DNA from: Segniliparus sp051660745
GTDB taxonomy: Bacteria > Actinomycetota > Actinomycetes > Mycobacteriales > Mycobacteriaceae
Direction: 5' to 3'
Length of the DNA stretch: 64,000 bases
Assembly (NCBI RefSeq): GCF_051660745.1
Contig: NZ_JBOFQF010000042.1
Coordinates: 62,001-126,000, forward strand
Numbering within the stretch: the first letter of the stretch is position 1; the number at the start of each line of letters is the position of its first letter. Below the pieces are notes generated by a model. It saw nothing but the letters and a program-made list of their open reading frames with translations. It had not been told where the DNA came from and did not search any database. Made by a program: the position numbers and the translations under genes. Below, one piece after another: positions 40,781 through 49,198 of the stretch.

Positions 40781-42125
40781 CTGGCACCTCCAGGCTCAAC
40801 AGGTCGGCTTCGGTCTCTCTGCGCAGCATGAGCCACGAGCGCCCGTCCTCCACGACGGCGACGGCGGGGCGCAGCAGCGCGTTGTAGCGGCTCGAAAGCG
40901 AGTAGCAGTACGCGCCCGTGCTCGCGACGGCGAGGATGTCGCCCGCCGCGATGTCCTCCGGCAGCAGGCAGTCGCGCACCAGGATGTCCCCTGTCTCGCA
41001 ATGCTTGCCGACCACGCGCGATTGCGCGGGCACGGACGAGCCTGCCCGGGAGACGAGCCGGACGTCGTACTCCGCGCCGTACAGGGCCGGGCGGATATTG
41101 TCGCTCATGCCGCCGTCCACGCTCACGTATTTGCGCGTCTTCCCCTCCGGAAGCGTCACGTCCTTCACCGTGCCGACGGTGTAGAGCGTGACCGTGCCCG
41201 ACGCGACGACCGAGCGGCCGGGCTCGACGGCGATGGCGAGGGGCGCGGCGGCCGCGTACTGGTCGACCTCCTTGCGGACGGCTTCGGCCAGGTCTGCCTG
41301 CGAGGGGGGGCGCTCGCCCGGCTGGTAGGCGACGCCGAGGCCGCCGCCGAGGTCGAGCACGTGCAGCGTCGGGATCGGCCCGAGGGCGCGGACCGTCTCG
41401 TCGACGAACGCGGCGACCCGTTGCGCCGCGAGCCGGAACCCGTCGAGGTCCAAGATCTGCGAGCCGATGTGGCTGTGGAAGCCCGCCAGGCGCAGCCGGG
41501 GACGGGCGAGGACCCTGCGCGCAGCCTCCAACGCGACCCCCGAGGCGACCGAGAAGCCGAACTTCTGGTCCTCGTGCGCCGTGGCGATGGCCTCGTGGGT
41601 GTGCGCTTCGACACCGACTGTGAGCCGGATGAGGACGTCTTGGTCTCGGCCCAATTCGGCGCAGACCGCGTCCAGCCGCTCGATCTCCTCGAACGAGTCG
41701 AGCACGACCGCCTCGACCCCGACGTCCACCGCCCGCCGGAGCTCTGGGACCGACTTGTTGTTGCCGTGCAACGTGATCCGGGCGGGCGGGAACCCGCCGC
41801 GCAGCGCGATGGCCAGCTCCCCGCCGGAGCAGACGTCCAGAGAGAGGCCCTCTTCGTTGAGCCAATGCGCCAACTGCCCGCTGAGGAACGCCTTCGACGC
41901 GTAATGCACGTTCCGGGCACCGAACGCGTCGGCCCACTGGCGGCATCTGGAGCTGAAGTCGTCTTTGTCCACCACGAAAAGAGGGCTGCCGTAACGCTCG
42001 ATCAGCTCGTCCGCCCGCAGACCTGCGATGCGGACGACCCCGTCCCCGCCGCGGGCCGCGTGTTTCGGCCAAACCTCAGGGGCGAGCGCGGCGAGCGTCG
42101 CCGCCGCTTGGTCCACCGGAGTCAC
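40770..42125 (-). CDS. lysA: Diaminopimelate decarboxylase
   Basis: 451 residues, PLP-dependent. It makes lysine from meso-diaminopimelate. The PLP lysine is in YASKAFLSG, HSHIGSQI is the substrate/PLP loop, and the C-terminal CYSLSSRYNALLRPA is present. It heads the leftward lysA-hom-thrC-thrB operon. In M. tuberculosis argS precedes it; here a tRNA-Arg gene on the other strand does. Confidence 0.96.
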   Translation of the reverse strand: MTPVDQAAATLAALAPEVWPKHAARGGDGVVRIAGLRADELIERYGSPLFVVDKDDFSSRCRQWADAFGARNVHYASKAFLSGQLAHWLNEEGLSLDVCSGGELAIALRGGFPPARITLHGNNKSVPELRRAVDVGVEAVVLDSFEEIERLDAVCAELGRDQDVLIRLTVGVEAHTHEAIATAHEDQKFGFSVASGVALEAARRVLARPRLRLAGFHSHIGSQILDLDGFRLAAQRVAAFVDETVRALGPIPTLHVLDLGGGLGVAYQPGERPPSQADLAEAVRKEVDQYAAAAPLAIAVEPGRSVVASGTVTLYTVGTVKDVTLPEGKTRKYVSVDGGMSDNIRPALYGAEYDVRLVSRAGSSVPAQSRVVGKHCETGDILVRDCLLPEDIAAGDILAVASTGAYCYSLSSRYNALLRPAVAVVEDGRSWLMLRRETEADLLSLEVPDGE

Positions 42126-42213
42126 GAGGTGTCATCTTAGGGCGTGCGCCCGACGGAGGACACGTCGGACCGCGCTAAGCCGCGCGAGCTTCGAACAGCG
42201 CGTTCAACCGTTT

Positions 42214-42241
42214 TTGCGCACGAGCCCCCGTGGGGTAGGAT
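42214..42241 (+). promoter_or_regulatory. Candidate promoter of tRNA-Arg
   Basis: TTGCGC (42214-42219), 16-bp spacer, TAGGAT (42236-42241), ending 23 bp before the tRNA. The -10 is good, the -35 is moderate. Confidence 0.4.
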
Positions 42242-42264
42242 GAACCGTCCCAACTGCTGCACAC

Positions 42265-42340
42265 GCCTCCGTAGCTCAGGGGATAGAGCGTTCGCCTCCG
42301 GAGCGAAAGGTCGTAGGTTCGAATCCTACCGGAGGCACCA
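42265..42340 (+). tRNA. tRNA-Arg (CCG)
   Basis: A full cloverleaf: acceptor GCCTCCG/CGGAGGC, D-arm GCTC...GAGC, anticodon stem TTCGC/GCGAA with loop CTCCGGA (anticodon CCG at 42298-42300), T-arm GTAGG TTCGAAT CCTAC. The CCA end is encoded (42338-42340). It reads the CGG codon. Confidence 0.95.
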
Positions 42341-42373
42341 CCATTTCAGACCGATCTGACGCTGGGGCTCCGC

Positions 42374-42634
42374 TCAGATCCCGTAGCCGGTGCCGTAGTA
42401 GGCGGGGCATTCGAAGCCGTCGCCGAACACGCCCAATGGGCCGGGACCGCCGCAAGCCCCGTGCCACGGCGATCTCCATTCCCCCCGTTCGGGCCACTGG
42501 GCGTTCTCGTTGCGCTTGCCCGCCATGTCTTTGTCGCACAGCATCCCCAACGCCTGGGCCGCCGAGCCTTCCTCGTGGAGGTCCACGGCCATCTCACGGC
42601 CCCGGACGCTCAGCCTGACCACCCGTTCCGCCAT
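42374..42634 (-). CDS. Small unrecognised protein
   Basis: 86 residues from ATG at 42634, with GAGGAGG nine bases upstream. The N-terminal third is a small hydrophilic unit (VVRLSVRGREMAVDLHEEG). The C-terminal half is rich in Gly, Pro, Trp and Tyr, with three cysteines and an aromatic ending (AYYGTGYGI). No signal peptide or membrane segment. I do not recognise a family. The ribosome site is the main support. Confidence 0.5.
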   Translation of the reverse strand: MAERVVRLSVRGREMAVDLHEEGSAAQALGMLCDKDMAGKRNENAQWPERGEWRSPWHGACGGPGPLGVFGDGFECPAYYGTGYGI

Positions 42635-42707
42635 GTCCGTGGTCCTCCTCTCGGCTCCCTTGGATGCTAGCAGGAATCGGGATCCGGCGCGAGAGTGACG
42701 CGAGCCG

Positions 42708-43079
42708 TCACGACGCGGCGAGCGAAGTCTCCGAAGCCGCCAAAAGCAGCACCGCCGAAGCCACCTCCGTGGCCAGCGCCACACGCAGGACCCCCTTGGG
42801 CTTCCCATGCTCCGGCACTCCCGCCAGCCGCGCCACGGCGATCGAGGCCATCACGCCCGACAGCAGCCGCAACACAGCTGGCGAAGGCCGCTGGGCGGCC
42901 CAGATCTGGACCACGCCGAGCCACACCACGATCGCGCCTGCCGCGCGGGCTTGGCTGTCGACCACCGGACCCGAAGGCCCGCCATCCGGCATCCCCTTCG
43001 TGCCCGATGCGATCTGCTTGAGCCCGACTGCCGCCAGCCACACTCCGAGGATCGCGCACGCGCGCCGTAACGAAGCCAT
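42708..43079 (-). CDS. DUF4345-like four-helix membrane protein
   Basis: 123 residues with four hydrophobic stretches (about 5-22, 43-58, 66-82 and 98-118). The pattern VVDSQARAAGAIVVWLGVVQIWAA after a short loop resembles the DUF4345 family of small membrane proteins with no known function. ATG at 43079. It is separated from the divergent HD gene by 88 bp. Confidence 0.6.
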   Translation of the reverse strand: MASLRRACAILGVWLAAVGLKQIASGTKGMPDGGPSGPVVDSQARAAGAIVVWLGVVQIWAAQRPSPAVLRLLSGVMASIAVARLAGVPEHGKPKGVLRVALATEVASAVLLLAASETSLAAS

Positions 43080-43167
43080 GCGCAACCCTAACAGCGCGGC
43101 CGAAACGCGCCCACAGACCCGCAAGCCTCTGCGTCTAGGATGAAAGCCGACCGACAAGGAGGCCGTC

Positions 43168-43971
43168 TTGACCGATAGCACTTTCACCTCCCCCGGCTGG
43201 TTGTCGGACCCCTCCTTCGGGAAGTTGGGCCTGCGCGAGCAATTGCGCGAGGCCAGGCGGATCCTCGCGGACCAGCTCTTGGGCGCTCCGCACGCGGTCA
43301 AAGCGATCCTGCAGGACAGGCGCCCGGCCACGGCACTGTCCCGGCTCGCCCCCGCCCCCGACACCGACCTCTGCAAGAACGCCGAGCTCGTCGCCGTCTC
43401 CACCTACAGCTCGGCGGTCCTCGGCCATGTGTACCGTTGTTGGAGCTGGGCGACGCTCATCGCCGAGCACGAGGGCCTGCCGTACGACCCCGAAGCGCTC
43501 TACTGCGCCGCGCTTTTGCACGACGTCGGCCTCACCTCGGCGCACGCCCCCGACAGCGGCTGCGGTTGTTTCGCGGTGAGCGGCGCGCGGACTTCGGCGA
43601 GCCTGCTCGCCGCCTGGGGCGCGCCCGGGCGAACCGTCGAGCTCGTGGCCAAGGCGATCGCGCTGCATATGGACGCCCGCCCCGCGAAAGGCGCGGCCAG
43701 CGAAATCGCGCTGCTGCACGACGCGGCGTTCCTCGACGTGGTCGGGTCCGGCGTGCGCCGCACCACGCAGGCGGACCGCGCGACGGTCCTCGCCGCACAC
43801 CCTCGGACCGGGTTCGCCTCGGAGTTCACGCAGGCGTTGCGCAAGGAGGCGACGAGCAGGCCCCGGTCGCGGGCGGCGCTGTCCTATCGGCTCGGCGCGC
43901 CCCTCGCCGTTCGGCTCAACCCGCTGGAGCACCACCCGCTGGCCCGCTCGGCCCCGCACGGCCTTCCGTGA
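43168..43971 (+). CDS. HD-domain protein (putative metal-dependent phosphohydrolase)
   Basis: 267 residues. The HD pair is His118-Asp119 in ALLHDVGLTS. An upstream His (HVYRCWSWA, His87) and further His residues (ALHMDA; LLHDAAFLDVVG with Asp) fit the metal ligands of an HD domain. The layout resembles cyanamide-hydratase-like HD proteins, but the substrate is not known. The start is TTG at 43168, with AAGGAGG six bases upstream. Confidence 0.75.
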   Translation: MTDSTFTSPGWLSDPSFGKLGLREQLREARRILADQLLGAPHAVKAILQDRRPATALSRLAPAPDTDLCKNAELVAVSTYSSAVLGHVYRCWSWATLIAEHEGLPYDPEALYCAALLHDVGLTSAHAPDSGCGCFAVSGARTSASLLAAWGAPGRTVELVAKAIALHMDARPAKGAASEIALLHDAAFLDVVGSGVRRTTQADRATVLAAHPRTGFASEFTQALRKEATSRPRSRAALSYRLGAPLAVRLNPLEHHPLARSAPHGLP

Positions 43972-44125
43972 CCCGTGCGGCGAAAATACTTCTCCGTCTC
44001 AGATGACGCCCCGGCGCGGCAAGTGCCACAATGGACGAGACAGGCGCTCCGAAATCGGGGGGAACCAAAACCGGGGCCGGCGCGTCTAACATGAATAGAG
44101 CGACAGACAGGAAGGGGCGCGGAGC

Positions 44126-44473
44126 ATGACTATCCCGCTCGGCAAAGGGGCCGGGGGCGAGGATTTCGCCTTCGACAGCGACCAAGCGACCGTCGCCGGA
44201 GGCAAGATCTCCGCGCTCGCGGACAGCATCCGAAGCCTGCCGCAGCAGGCAGGGGCGCAGAACGGGGCGCCCAGCCTCGGCTCCGACCGCGTGAGCAAAG
44301 CAGTCGCCGAGATCATCGCCGCGCAGAACGAGGTCATTTCCGCAGGCTCGGCGCATCTCTCCGGCAGGCTCGAAGCGGCGGCAGGCCACTTCACGTCCTC
44401 CGCCACAGAGGTCCACGAAACCGAGGCGGCCAACTCGATCTCGCTGACGGCGCATCTGACCACGGGAGCTTAG
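44126..44473 (+). CDS. Small helical ESX/EspC-like protein
   Basis: 115 residues, predicted as two helical blocks (about 18-40 and 55-100), polar, without signal peptide. Length, charge pattern and place as the first gene of an ESX-type cassette recall the EspC/WXG100 superfamily, but there is no W-x-G motif. ATG at 44126 is preceded by GGAAGGGG and GCGGAG. The stop overlaps the next start by one base (TAGTG), so translation is coupled. Confidence 0.5.
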   Translation: MTIPLGKGAGGEDFAFDSDQATVAGGKISALADSIRSLPQQAGAQNGAPSLGSDRVSKAVAEIIAAQNEVISAGSAHLSGRLEAAAGHFTSSATEVHETEAANSISLTAHLTTGA

Positions 44474-45387
44474 TGCTCACTTCGACGAGAACGGCGAGCA
44501 CGAGTGTGACCGAACCCGACGGGACCCAGTCGAATCAAGACACGCCGTCGAACAGGGACGTGCCTGAATGGATGGCCCAGCTCAGCCCGGCCACGTTGGA
44601 GCTGGCGTACGAGCTGTTGGAACGCCAGAACCGTCGCCGCGAATTCCTCGACAGCGTCCATCGTCGCCGTGTCGTGCTGGCCACGCCGTCGGAATCGGTG
44701 CGGCTCGAGACCAACTACCTGCTGCTCCCCCAGAAGGTCCTCCTGCGCGAGCATGTCTCCTTCTCGCCGTATCTGACCCACGCGTTGCGGCTCACCGCGA
44801 AACGGGCGAGGGAGATCGTCGTGGAGGAGGAAGAGGCCTGCGGGGGCGGCCTCGGCGAAGCCGCTCCGTTCTTCCCGACCGTGTCCGAGGAGGACGCGCT
44901 CCTCGATCCCGGCGAATTCCCGTCGGAGATGGCCGAGAACTCGGCGAACCCTGAGCTCGCCGAAGAGTTCCGGGCCTTCGTCCGGGCAGGCTTCGCCGCC
45001 GAGCTTTCCGGGGAGCAGCCGACCCGGCCGGTCGGCCGTTCCACACTGTCGTTGAACTTCGAGACGCCGCGCGGCGAGCTCGGAGCCTCGGTGGACCGGC
45101 TCGGCCTGCCGGTGCATATTTTTTCGAGGCTCCCGCGCCAGCACTCGGAGAGCGTCGTGTGGATGGCGCACGAGGGCGCGCGCCGAATGCGCGAGCAGCT
45201 CCGGAGCGAGACCCACGAGCTGCGCAGGGGGACCTTCGAGCTCGCCGACCTCGCCGAGGGGGCTCCGAAATTCGCAGACCTCGATCAACAACCCGAGCTG
45301 ACCGGCCCGTACTTCCCAGACGAGTACGAGCAGGAACGCTACGACAGGTTTGTCTTATCACTACGGGAATTGAAGGAGGCAGAATAA
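44473..45387 (+). CDS. Unrecognised acidic protein of the ESX-type cassette
   Basis: 304 residues from GTG at 44473, in a TAGTG overlap with the gene before; its TAA overlaps the next ATG (TAATG). Strongly acidic, without membrane segments or signal peptide. Three parts can be told apart: a helical N-terminal part (about 30-115, WMAQLSPATLELAYELLERQNRRREF), an acidic middle, and a C-terminal part with SESVVWMAHEGARRMREQL. Size and place would suit a cytosolic chaperone (as EspG is for other ESX substrates) or a partner like Rv3900c, but I cannot show either. Confidence 0.6.
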   Translation: MLTSTRTASTSVTEPDGTQSNQDTPSNRDVPEWMAQLSPATLELAYELLERQNRRREFLDSVHRRRVVLATPSESVRLETNYLLLPQKVLLREHVSFSPYLTHALRLTAKRAREIVVEEEEACGGGLGEAAPFFPTVSEEDALLDPGEFPSEMAENSANPELAEEFRAFVRAGFAAELSGEQPTRPVGRSTLSLNFETPRGELGASVDRLGLPVHIFSRLPRQHSESVVWMAHEGARRMREQLRSETHELRRGTFELADLAEGAPKFADLDQQPELTGPYFPDEYEQERYDRFVLSLRELKEAE

Positions 45388-48300
45388 TGGCCGCAGTGAA
45401 CGCGGGCGTGTCGGCGGGAGTGAGCTCGTCGGGCTCGGGCGTGGAGTTCGACCAGATGGCGACCCTCATCATCGGGGACAACAAGATCGAGCTGGACGTG
45501 AGCTTCTTCGCGCAGCTCCAGCAGAGCCGGGACCCGCTGTCGCAGCTGCTGGGCCAGGCCGTCGAGGGGGTCAACTCCATCAACAGCGCGGCCAGTGGGT
45601 GGTGGCACGGCAAGTCCTACGGGACCGCGTCGGACCTGCTCTCCGGCATCGCCAGCGGGGACGAGGCCTCGCTCTCCAAGTTCGCCGACCAGCTCGGCCT
45701 GCAAAACTCGCAGAACCAACAGCTCAGCCAGCTCATCGGCCAGGCGAAGGACGACATGCACCGGATCGTCCTCAACGCCTACGACCAGATCGGGCAGCTC
45801 GGGGTCAGCGGCACATCGAGCACGGGCGGCCTCGGCCCGAAGGCGATGTCGGTCGTCAACAACGGCCGCAAGGCGGTGGACGACCTGATCATCCAGCTGC
45901 TCGGGCAGATCCGGAACATGCACGACTCCAACCAGGACGCGGCGAGCCGCTTCCAGAGCGGCAAGAAAGACGCCAAGGCGGACGGGGAGGCCAACGCTTC
46001 GCCAGGGGGCCAGGGCCAGGGGGTCCAGATCGACCAGACCCAGACCAAGCACAACGCAGACGGCTCCACCACCGTCACCGGCAAGGACAAAGACGGCAAC
46101 GTCACGTACACGACCACGCACAAGGACGGGTCGGTCGACACCACGGTCACGTCCAAGGACAAAGACGGCAACGTCACGTACACGACCACGCACAAGGACG
46201 GGTCGGTCGACACCACGGTCACGTCCAAGGACAAAGACGGCAACCCTGTCGCCACGACCACGCATCAGAACGGCTCGTCCGACACGCTGGTCGCGACGAA
46301 GGACAAAGACGGCAACGTCACCTCCAAGACCACGCAGGCCAACGGGGGCAAGACCGAGAACGTCTACGGCGCCAAGGACAAAAAGGACACGACCACACAG
46401 GCGGACGGCGGGAAGACCACAACGCAGACCAAGCCGGACGGCACGCAGGAGAGCAAGCACGAGCCGCCGCAGGACGCTCAGGACGCGGGCGCGGGCAGGG
46501 GCAACGGCGACACCCCGGCTCCTGGACGGGCAGACGGGCACGAGCAGCCGGGCGATGGCGGATCGCCGTCGCAGTCCGGCCTGATCAGCACCCCGAGCGG
46601 CCCGAGCGACGGCGGCTTCCACGGCGGGGGCAACGGGGGCTTCCACGGCGGCGGAGGCGACGGCGGCTTCCACGGCGGCGGCGGAGGCAACCAGGGCGGC
46701 AACCCTGGCAACCAGGGCAACAACGGGGCGTGGGGCGGCGGCCATGAGCCCTCGCAACAACAGAACCCCCAGCAGCAGGACAACCGCAACAATCCCGTCT
46801 CCTCCCCCACCCCGAGCAACTCGGAGCACACCGCGAATCCCACCGGGGCGATCGGGGACACCCGCACGGGCCCCGTGGGACCGATGGCGACCACCGGGCT
46901 GCAGGGCGGCGCGCCCGCGACCAGCCCGCAGAGCAGCTCCCCGGCGACGAGCACGTCGGGCGGGCCGAGCAACGCCGAATCCCGCCAGACCTCCAGCCCG
47001 TCGCAGAGCGGCGGCGCGCAGGGCGGCGCGCCCGCGTCCCCACAAGGCCCGCTCGGCCAAGGAGCCAACCCAGCAGGCCCGCTCGGCAACCTCGCCAACG
47101 CGGCGGCGCAAGCCGCCTCCCCCCTCGGCAACCTCGCCAACGCGGCGACAGGGGTCGGGAGCAACATCGCGAACCTCGCGGGCGCGCCGGGATCGCTGAG
47201 CCAGCCCCCCACGCCGACCGCGCCATCGGCGGCGGGGACGGGGACGGGCTCCGGTTTCTCGGGCTCCGATTACAAGCCCGCGCCCGGCAACGCCACCCCG
47301 GCGAGCTTTGGCGGCGGCTCTGGCGGTTCCGGCGGAGCCGCGCCGCCGCACCAACCGCCGCTGCAGCAAGCGCCGCCCACAGGCGTGCCGACACCGCCGC
47401 CGCCGCCGAACACCGGGCAAACGCCCCCCGCCGAGGGGCCCGCAGGCCAGGGCGGCGCTCCCACCTCGCCAATGGGCGGGGCCTACCCCATGTCCCCCTA
47501 CGCAGGCGGCCCTGCCGCCGCTGCGGGCGGGCGGCATTCCCGGGGAGGCCTCGGCCCGTGGCAGGCCGACCCGAACTACACCGGGCCCAATGTGATCGAC
47601 CCGCTGGGGAACAGCCACCCCAACCAAGACGCGATCGACACGATCGTCCGGCTGCTGCGGCTCGTGTTGGATTCGGACCGGGTCGCGCGCGAGAACTACC
47701 CGCCGGGCGTCCGCCCCGCGTACGCCATCGCCGCGCACGCCGACCCCGACGAGATCGTGCACTATTTCTTCTTCACGAACCAGGGCCGAGGATGGACGCC
47801 GCCCGGCGTCGTCGTGCCGCGCGCCACGCAGCTCGGCTGGGAGACGGTGCCGCCCGCGGGCCGCGGCGGGATCCTCGGCAGGAGCGACCCCGGCCTGCAG
47901 GCGCTGCGCCACTTCGAGGCCGTCTCGCAGGAGTACATCGCCAGCGGGAAGCGCTACCGGCTGATCGCCGTCGCCACGAGCATGGAGGTCCGGGACGAGC
48001 TGAACACGGCGATCTTGCAGGCGAACGACAAGATCGTCGGCGATGTCGCGATCGCGGCGGAGCCTCGGTTCGTCGACCCTGCGACCAGCTCGGGCGGCCA
48101 GGCCGCCGAGAGCGCCACGGTCCTGCTCCACCGTTTGGAGGCCGTCGCCCCGGACGCGCACCGGCGCATCTCCGCTTTGCTCGCCGAGAAGGCGGATGTC
48201 TCCTCGCTCGCCATGGAGTTGGCCGTCGACACGGTCGAAGCCTCGTTCGCGTACGACCGGCCCGCGTTCTTGGAAGTGGTCGGCGCGCTCAAACGCGGCG

Positions 48301-48596
48301 AGCCGATCACCGAGAACATGGTCGAGGCGCTGCGCGAGGACATCGTGGCCGCGGTCGGCAGCGCGGAGATCGAGCGGAGCCAGCAGGAGGCCAAACCGCC
48401 CGCGGACCAGAAGATGGTGAAGTACGCGAGCGACCACACGAGGATCTCCGCGGGCGTCGCCCTGCTCGCCCTCCTCGAAGGCGACGACGACTCGGTGCTC
48501 GACATCGCGTACGAGCACTACGCCACGAATGCGCGGCCGGACAAGATCAGCGGGCTCATCGACCAGCTCGCCCCGAGCCAGAAGCCCGCGCTCTAG
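45387..48596 (+). CDS. Large ESX-type secreted-protein candidate with repeats and conserved C-terminal domain
   Basis: 1069 residues from ATG at 45387, with GAAGGAGG upstream. Order of parts: a helical N-terminal domain (about 1-190) with a W-x-G turn (Trp73-His74-Gly75 in SGWWHGKSYG); four or five 24-residue Thr/Lys/Asp-rich repeats (about 233-330, KDKDGNVTYTTTHKDGSVDT); a low-complexity linker (about 335-720) with four GGFHGGG units, Gly/Asn, Pro and Ser/Thr runs; and a folded C-terminal domain (about 722-1069). The C-terminal domain starts near PNVIDPLGNSHPNQDAID and includes a basic/aromatic core (EIVHYFFFTNQGRGWTPPGV). The architecture resembles mycobacterial EspK and Rv3899c-type ESX-associated proteins from memory. 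No known toxin motif is visible. Confidence 0.7.
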   Translation: MAAVNAGVSAGVSSSGSGVEFDQMATLIIGDNKIELDVSFFAQLQQSRDPLSQLLGQAVEGVNSINSAASGWWHGKSYGTASDLLSGIASGDEASLSKFADQLGLQNSQNQQLSQLIGQAKDDMHRIVLNAYDQIGQLGVSGTSSTGGLGPKAMSVVNNGRKAVDDLIIQLLGQIRNMHDSNQDAASRFQSGKKDAKADGEANASPGGQGQGVQIDQTQTKHNADGSTTVTGKDKDGNVTYTTTHKDGSVDTTVTSKDKDGNVTYTTTHKDGSVDTTVTSKDKDGNPVATTTHQNGSSDTLVATKDKDGNVTSKTTQANGGKTENVYGAKDKKDTTTQADGGKTTTQTKPDGTQESKHEPPQDAQDAGAGRGNGDTPAPGRADGHEQPGDGGSPSQSGLISTPSGPSDGGFHGGGNGGFHGGGGDGGFHGGGGGNQGGNPGNQGNNGAWGGGHEPSQQQNPQQQDNRNNPVSSPTPSNSEHTANPTGAIGDTRTGPVGPMATTGLQGGAPATSPQSSSPATSTSGGPSNAESRQTSSPSQSGGAQGGAPASPQGPLGQGANPAGPLGNLANAAAQAASPLGNLANAATGVGSNIANLAGAPGSLSQPPTPTAPSAAGTGTGSGFSGSDYKPAPGNATPASFGGGSGGSGGAAPPHQPPLQQAPPTGVPTPPPPPNTGQTPPAEGPAGQGGAPTSPMGGAYPMSPYAGGPAAAAGGRHSRGGLGPWQADPNYTGPNVIDPLGNSHPNQDAIDTIVRLLRLVLDSDRVARENYPPGVRPAYAIAAHADPDEIVHYFFFTNQGRGWTPPGVVVPRATQLGWETVPPAGRGGILGRSDPGLQALRHFEAVSQEYIASGKRYRLIAVATSMEVRDELNTAILQANDKIVGDVAIAAEPRFVDPATSSGGQAAESATVLLHRLEAVAPDAHRRISALLAEKADVSSLAMELAVDTVEASFAYDRPAFLEVVGALKRGEPITENMVEALREDIVAAVGSAEIERSQQEAKPPADQKMVKYASDHTRISAGVALLALLEGDDDSVLDIAYEHYATNARPDKISGLIDQLAPSQKPAL
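46083..46298 (+). repeat. 72-bp tandem repeats inside the ESX-type gene
   Basis: 46083-46154 and 46155-46226 are identical 72-bp units; 46227-46298 is a diverged third, and a weaker fourth follows to about 46370. Each unit encodes 24 residues with the core KDKDGN. Identity at third-codon positions points to a recent duplication or conversion. Confidence 0.92.
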
Positions 48597-48613
48597 GCAG
48601 TATGCTGTCGCCT

Positions 48614-49081
48614 ATGACACATATCCTCACGAAGGCGGCGGTCATCGCCTCGCTCGCCGTCGGCGGCGTGGTCGCGCCCGCCAACGCGGACCCCGGCGCG
48701 CCGACGGGCCCGTGTCAGGTCATGCTCAAGGCCGTGGACGACGTCGCCGCCGCGCTCAAACCGTTCCGCCAACGGATCGACGCCGACGGCTGGAGCTACA
48801 ACGACCCCGGCATGGAGTATCTCGCGGACGACGTGTGGAACAAGATCCGCAAAGCGCGCCTCACGGTGACGCTCATGCCGGACAACGGCTTCCCGCAGTG
48901 GTGGACGAACATCGCCCACCGCTATGTGAGCCGGGCAAGCAACCTGGCCGAGACGATCCGCATCCGCGCGATGCCAGAGCTCGACCGCGAGGACATCCAC
49001 CTCTACCTGGCGCGCTACGACGACGTGGCGACCGACGTGGTCGGCGTGTGCACCAGCCCCGACCCCGAGGCCAACTTCTAG
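48614..49081 (+). CDS. Small secreted protein, last gene of the ESX-type cassette
   Basis: 155 residues. A Sec signal peptide is clear (MTHILTKAAVIASLAVGGVVAPANA, cleavage about residue 25 before DPGAP). The mature part has two cysteines, near its ends (GPCQV and VGVCTS), likely a disulfide, and Trp-rich helical sequence between. ATG at 48614 was chosen; a second at 48602 is in frame. It starts 17 bp after the large gene, so it belongs to the same unit. No family recognised. Confidence 0.7.
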   Translation: MTHILTKAAVIASLAVGGVVAPANADPGAPTGPCQVMLKAVDDVAAALKPFRQRIDADGWSYNDPGMEYLADDVWNKIRKARLTVTLMPDNGFPQWWTNIAHRYVSRASNLAETIRIRAMPELDREDIHLYLARYDDVATDVVGVCTSPDPEANF

Positions 49082-49198
49082 CCCCTGCCGCGCAGGCGGC
49101 GATCTGCGGCGTTATCGGAGCCTCGCGTACCCATACCGCCTCCGTACGCGTCGACTCCTGCTGCCTTGCCTCTCATCCGCCTGAGCGGCAAGGTCGCA

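Noticed and set aside
46083..46298. Tandem repeats considered as a CRISPR array
   Set aside because: No spacers; the units are contiguous, in frame and encode protein repeats.
45339..48518. 1059-codon minus-strand frame opposite the large ESX-type gene
   Set aside because: Mirrors the repeats and Gly/Pro runs of the sense gene and has no domain; the sense frame has coupled starts and ribosome sites.
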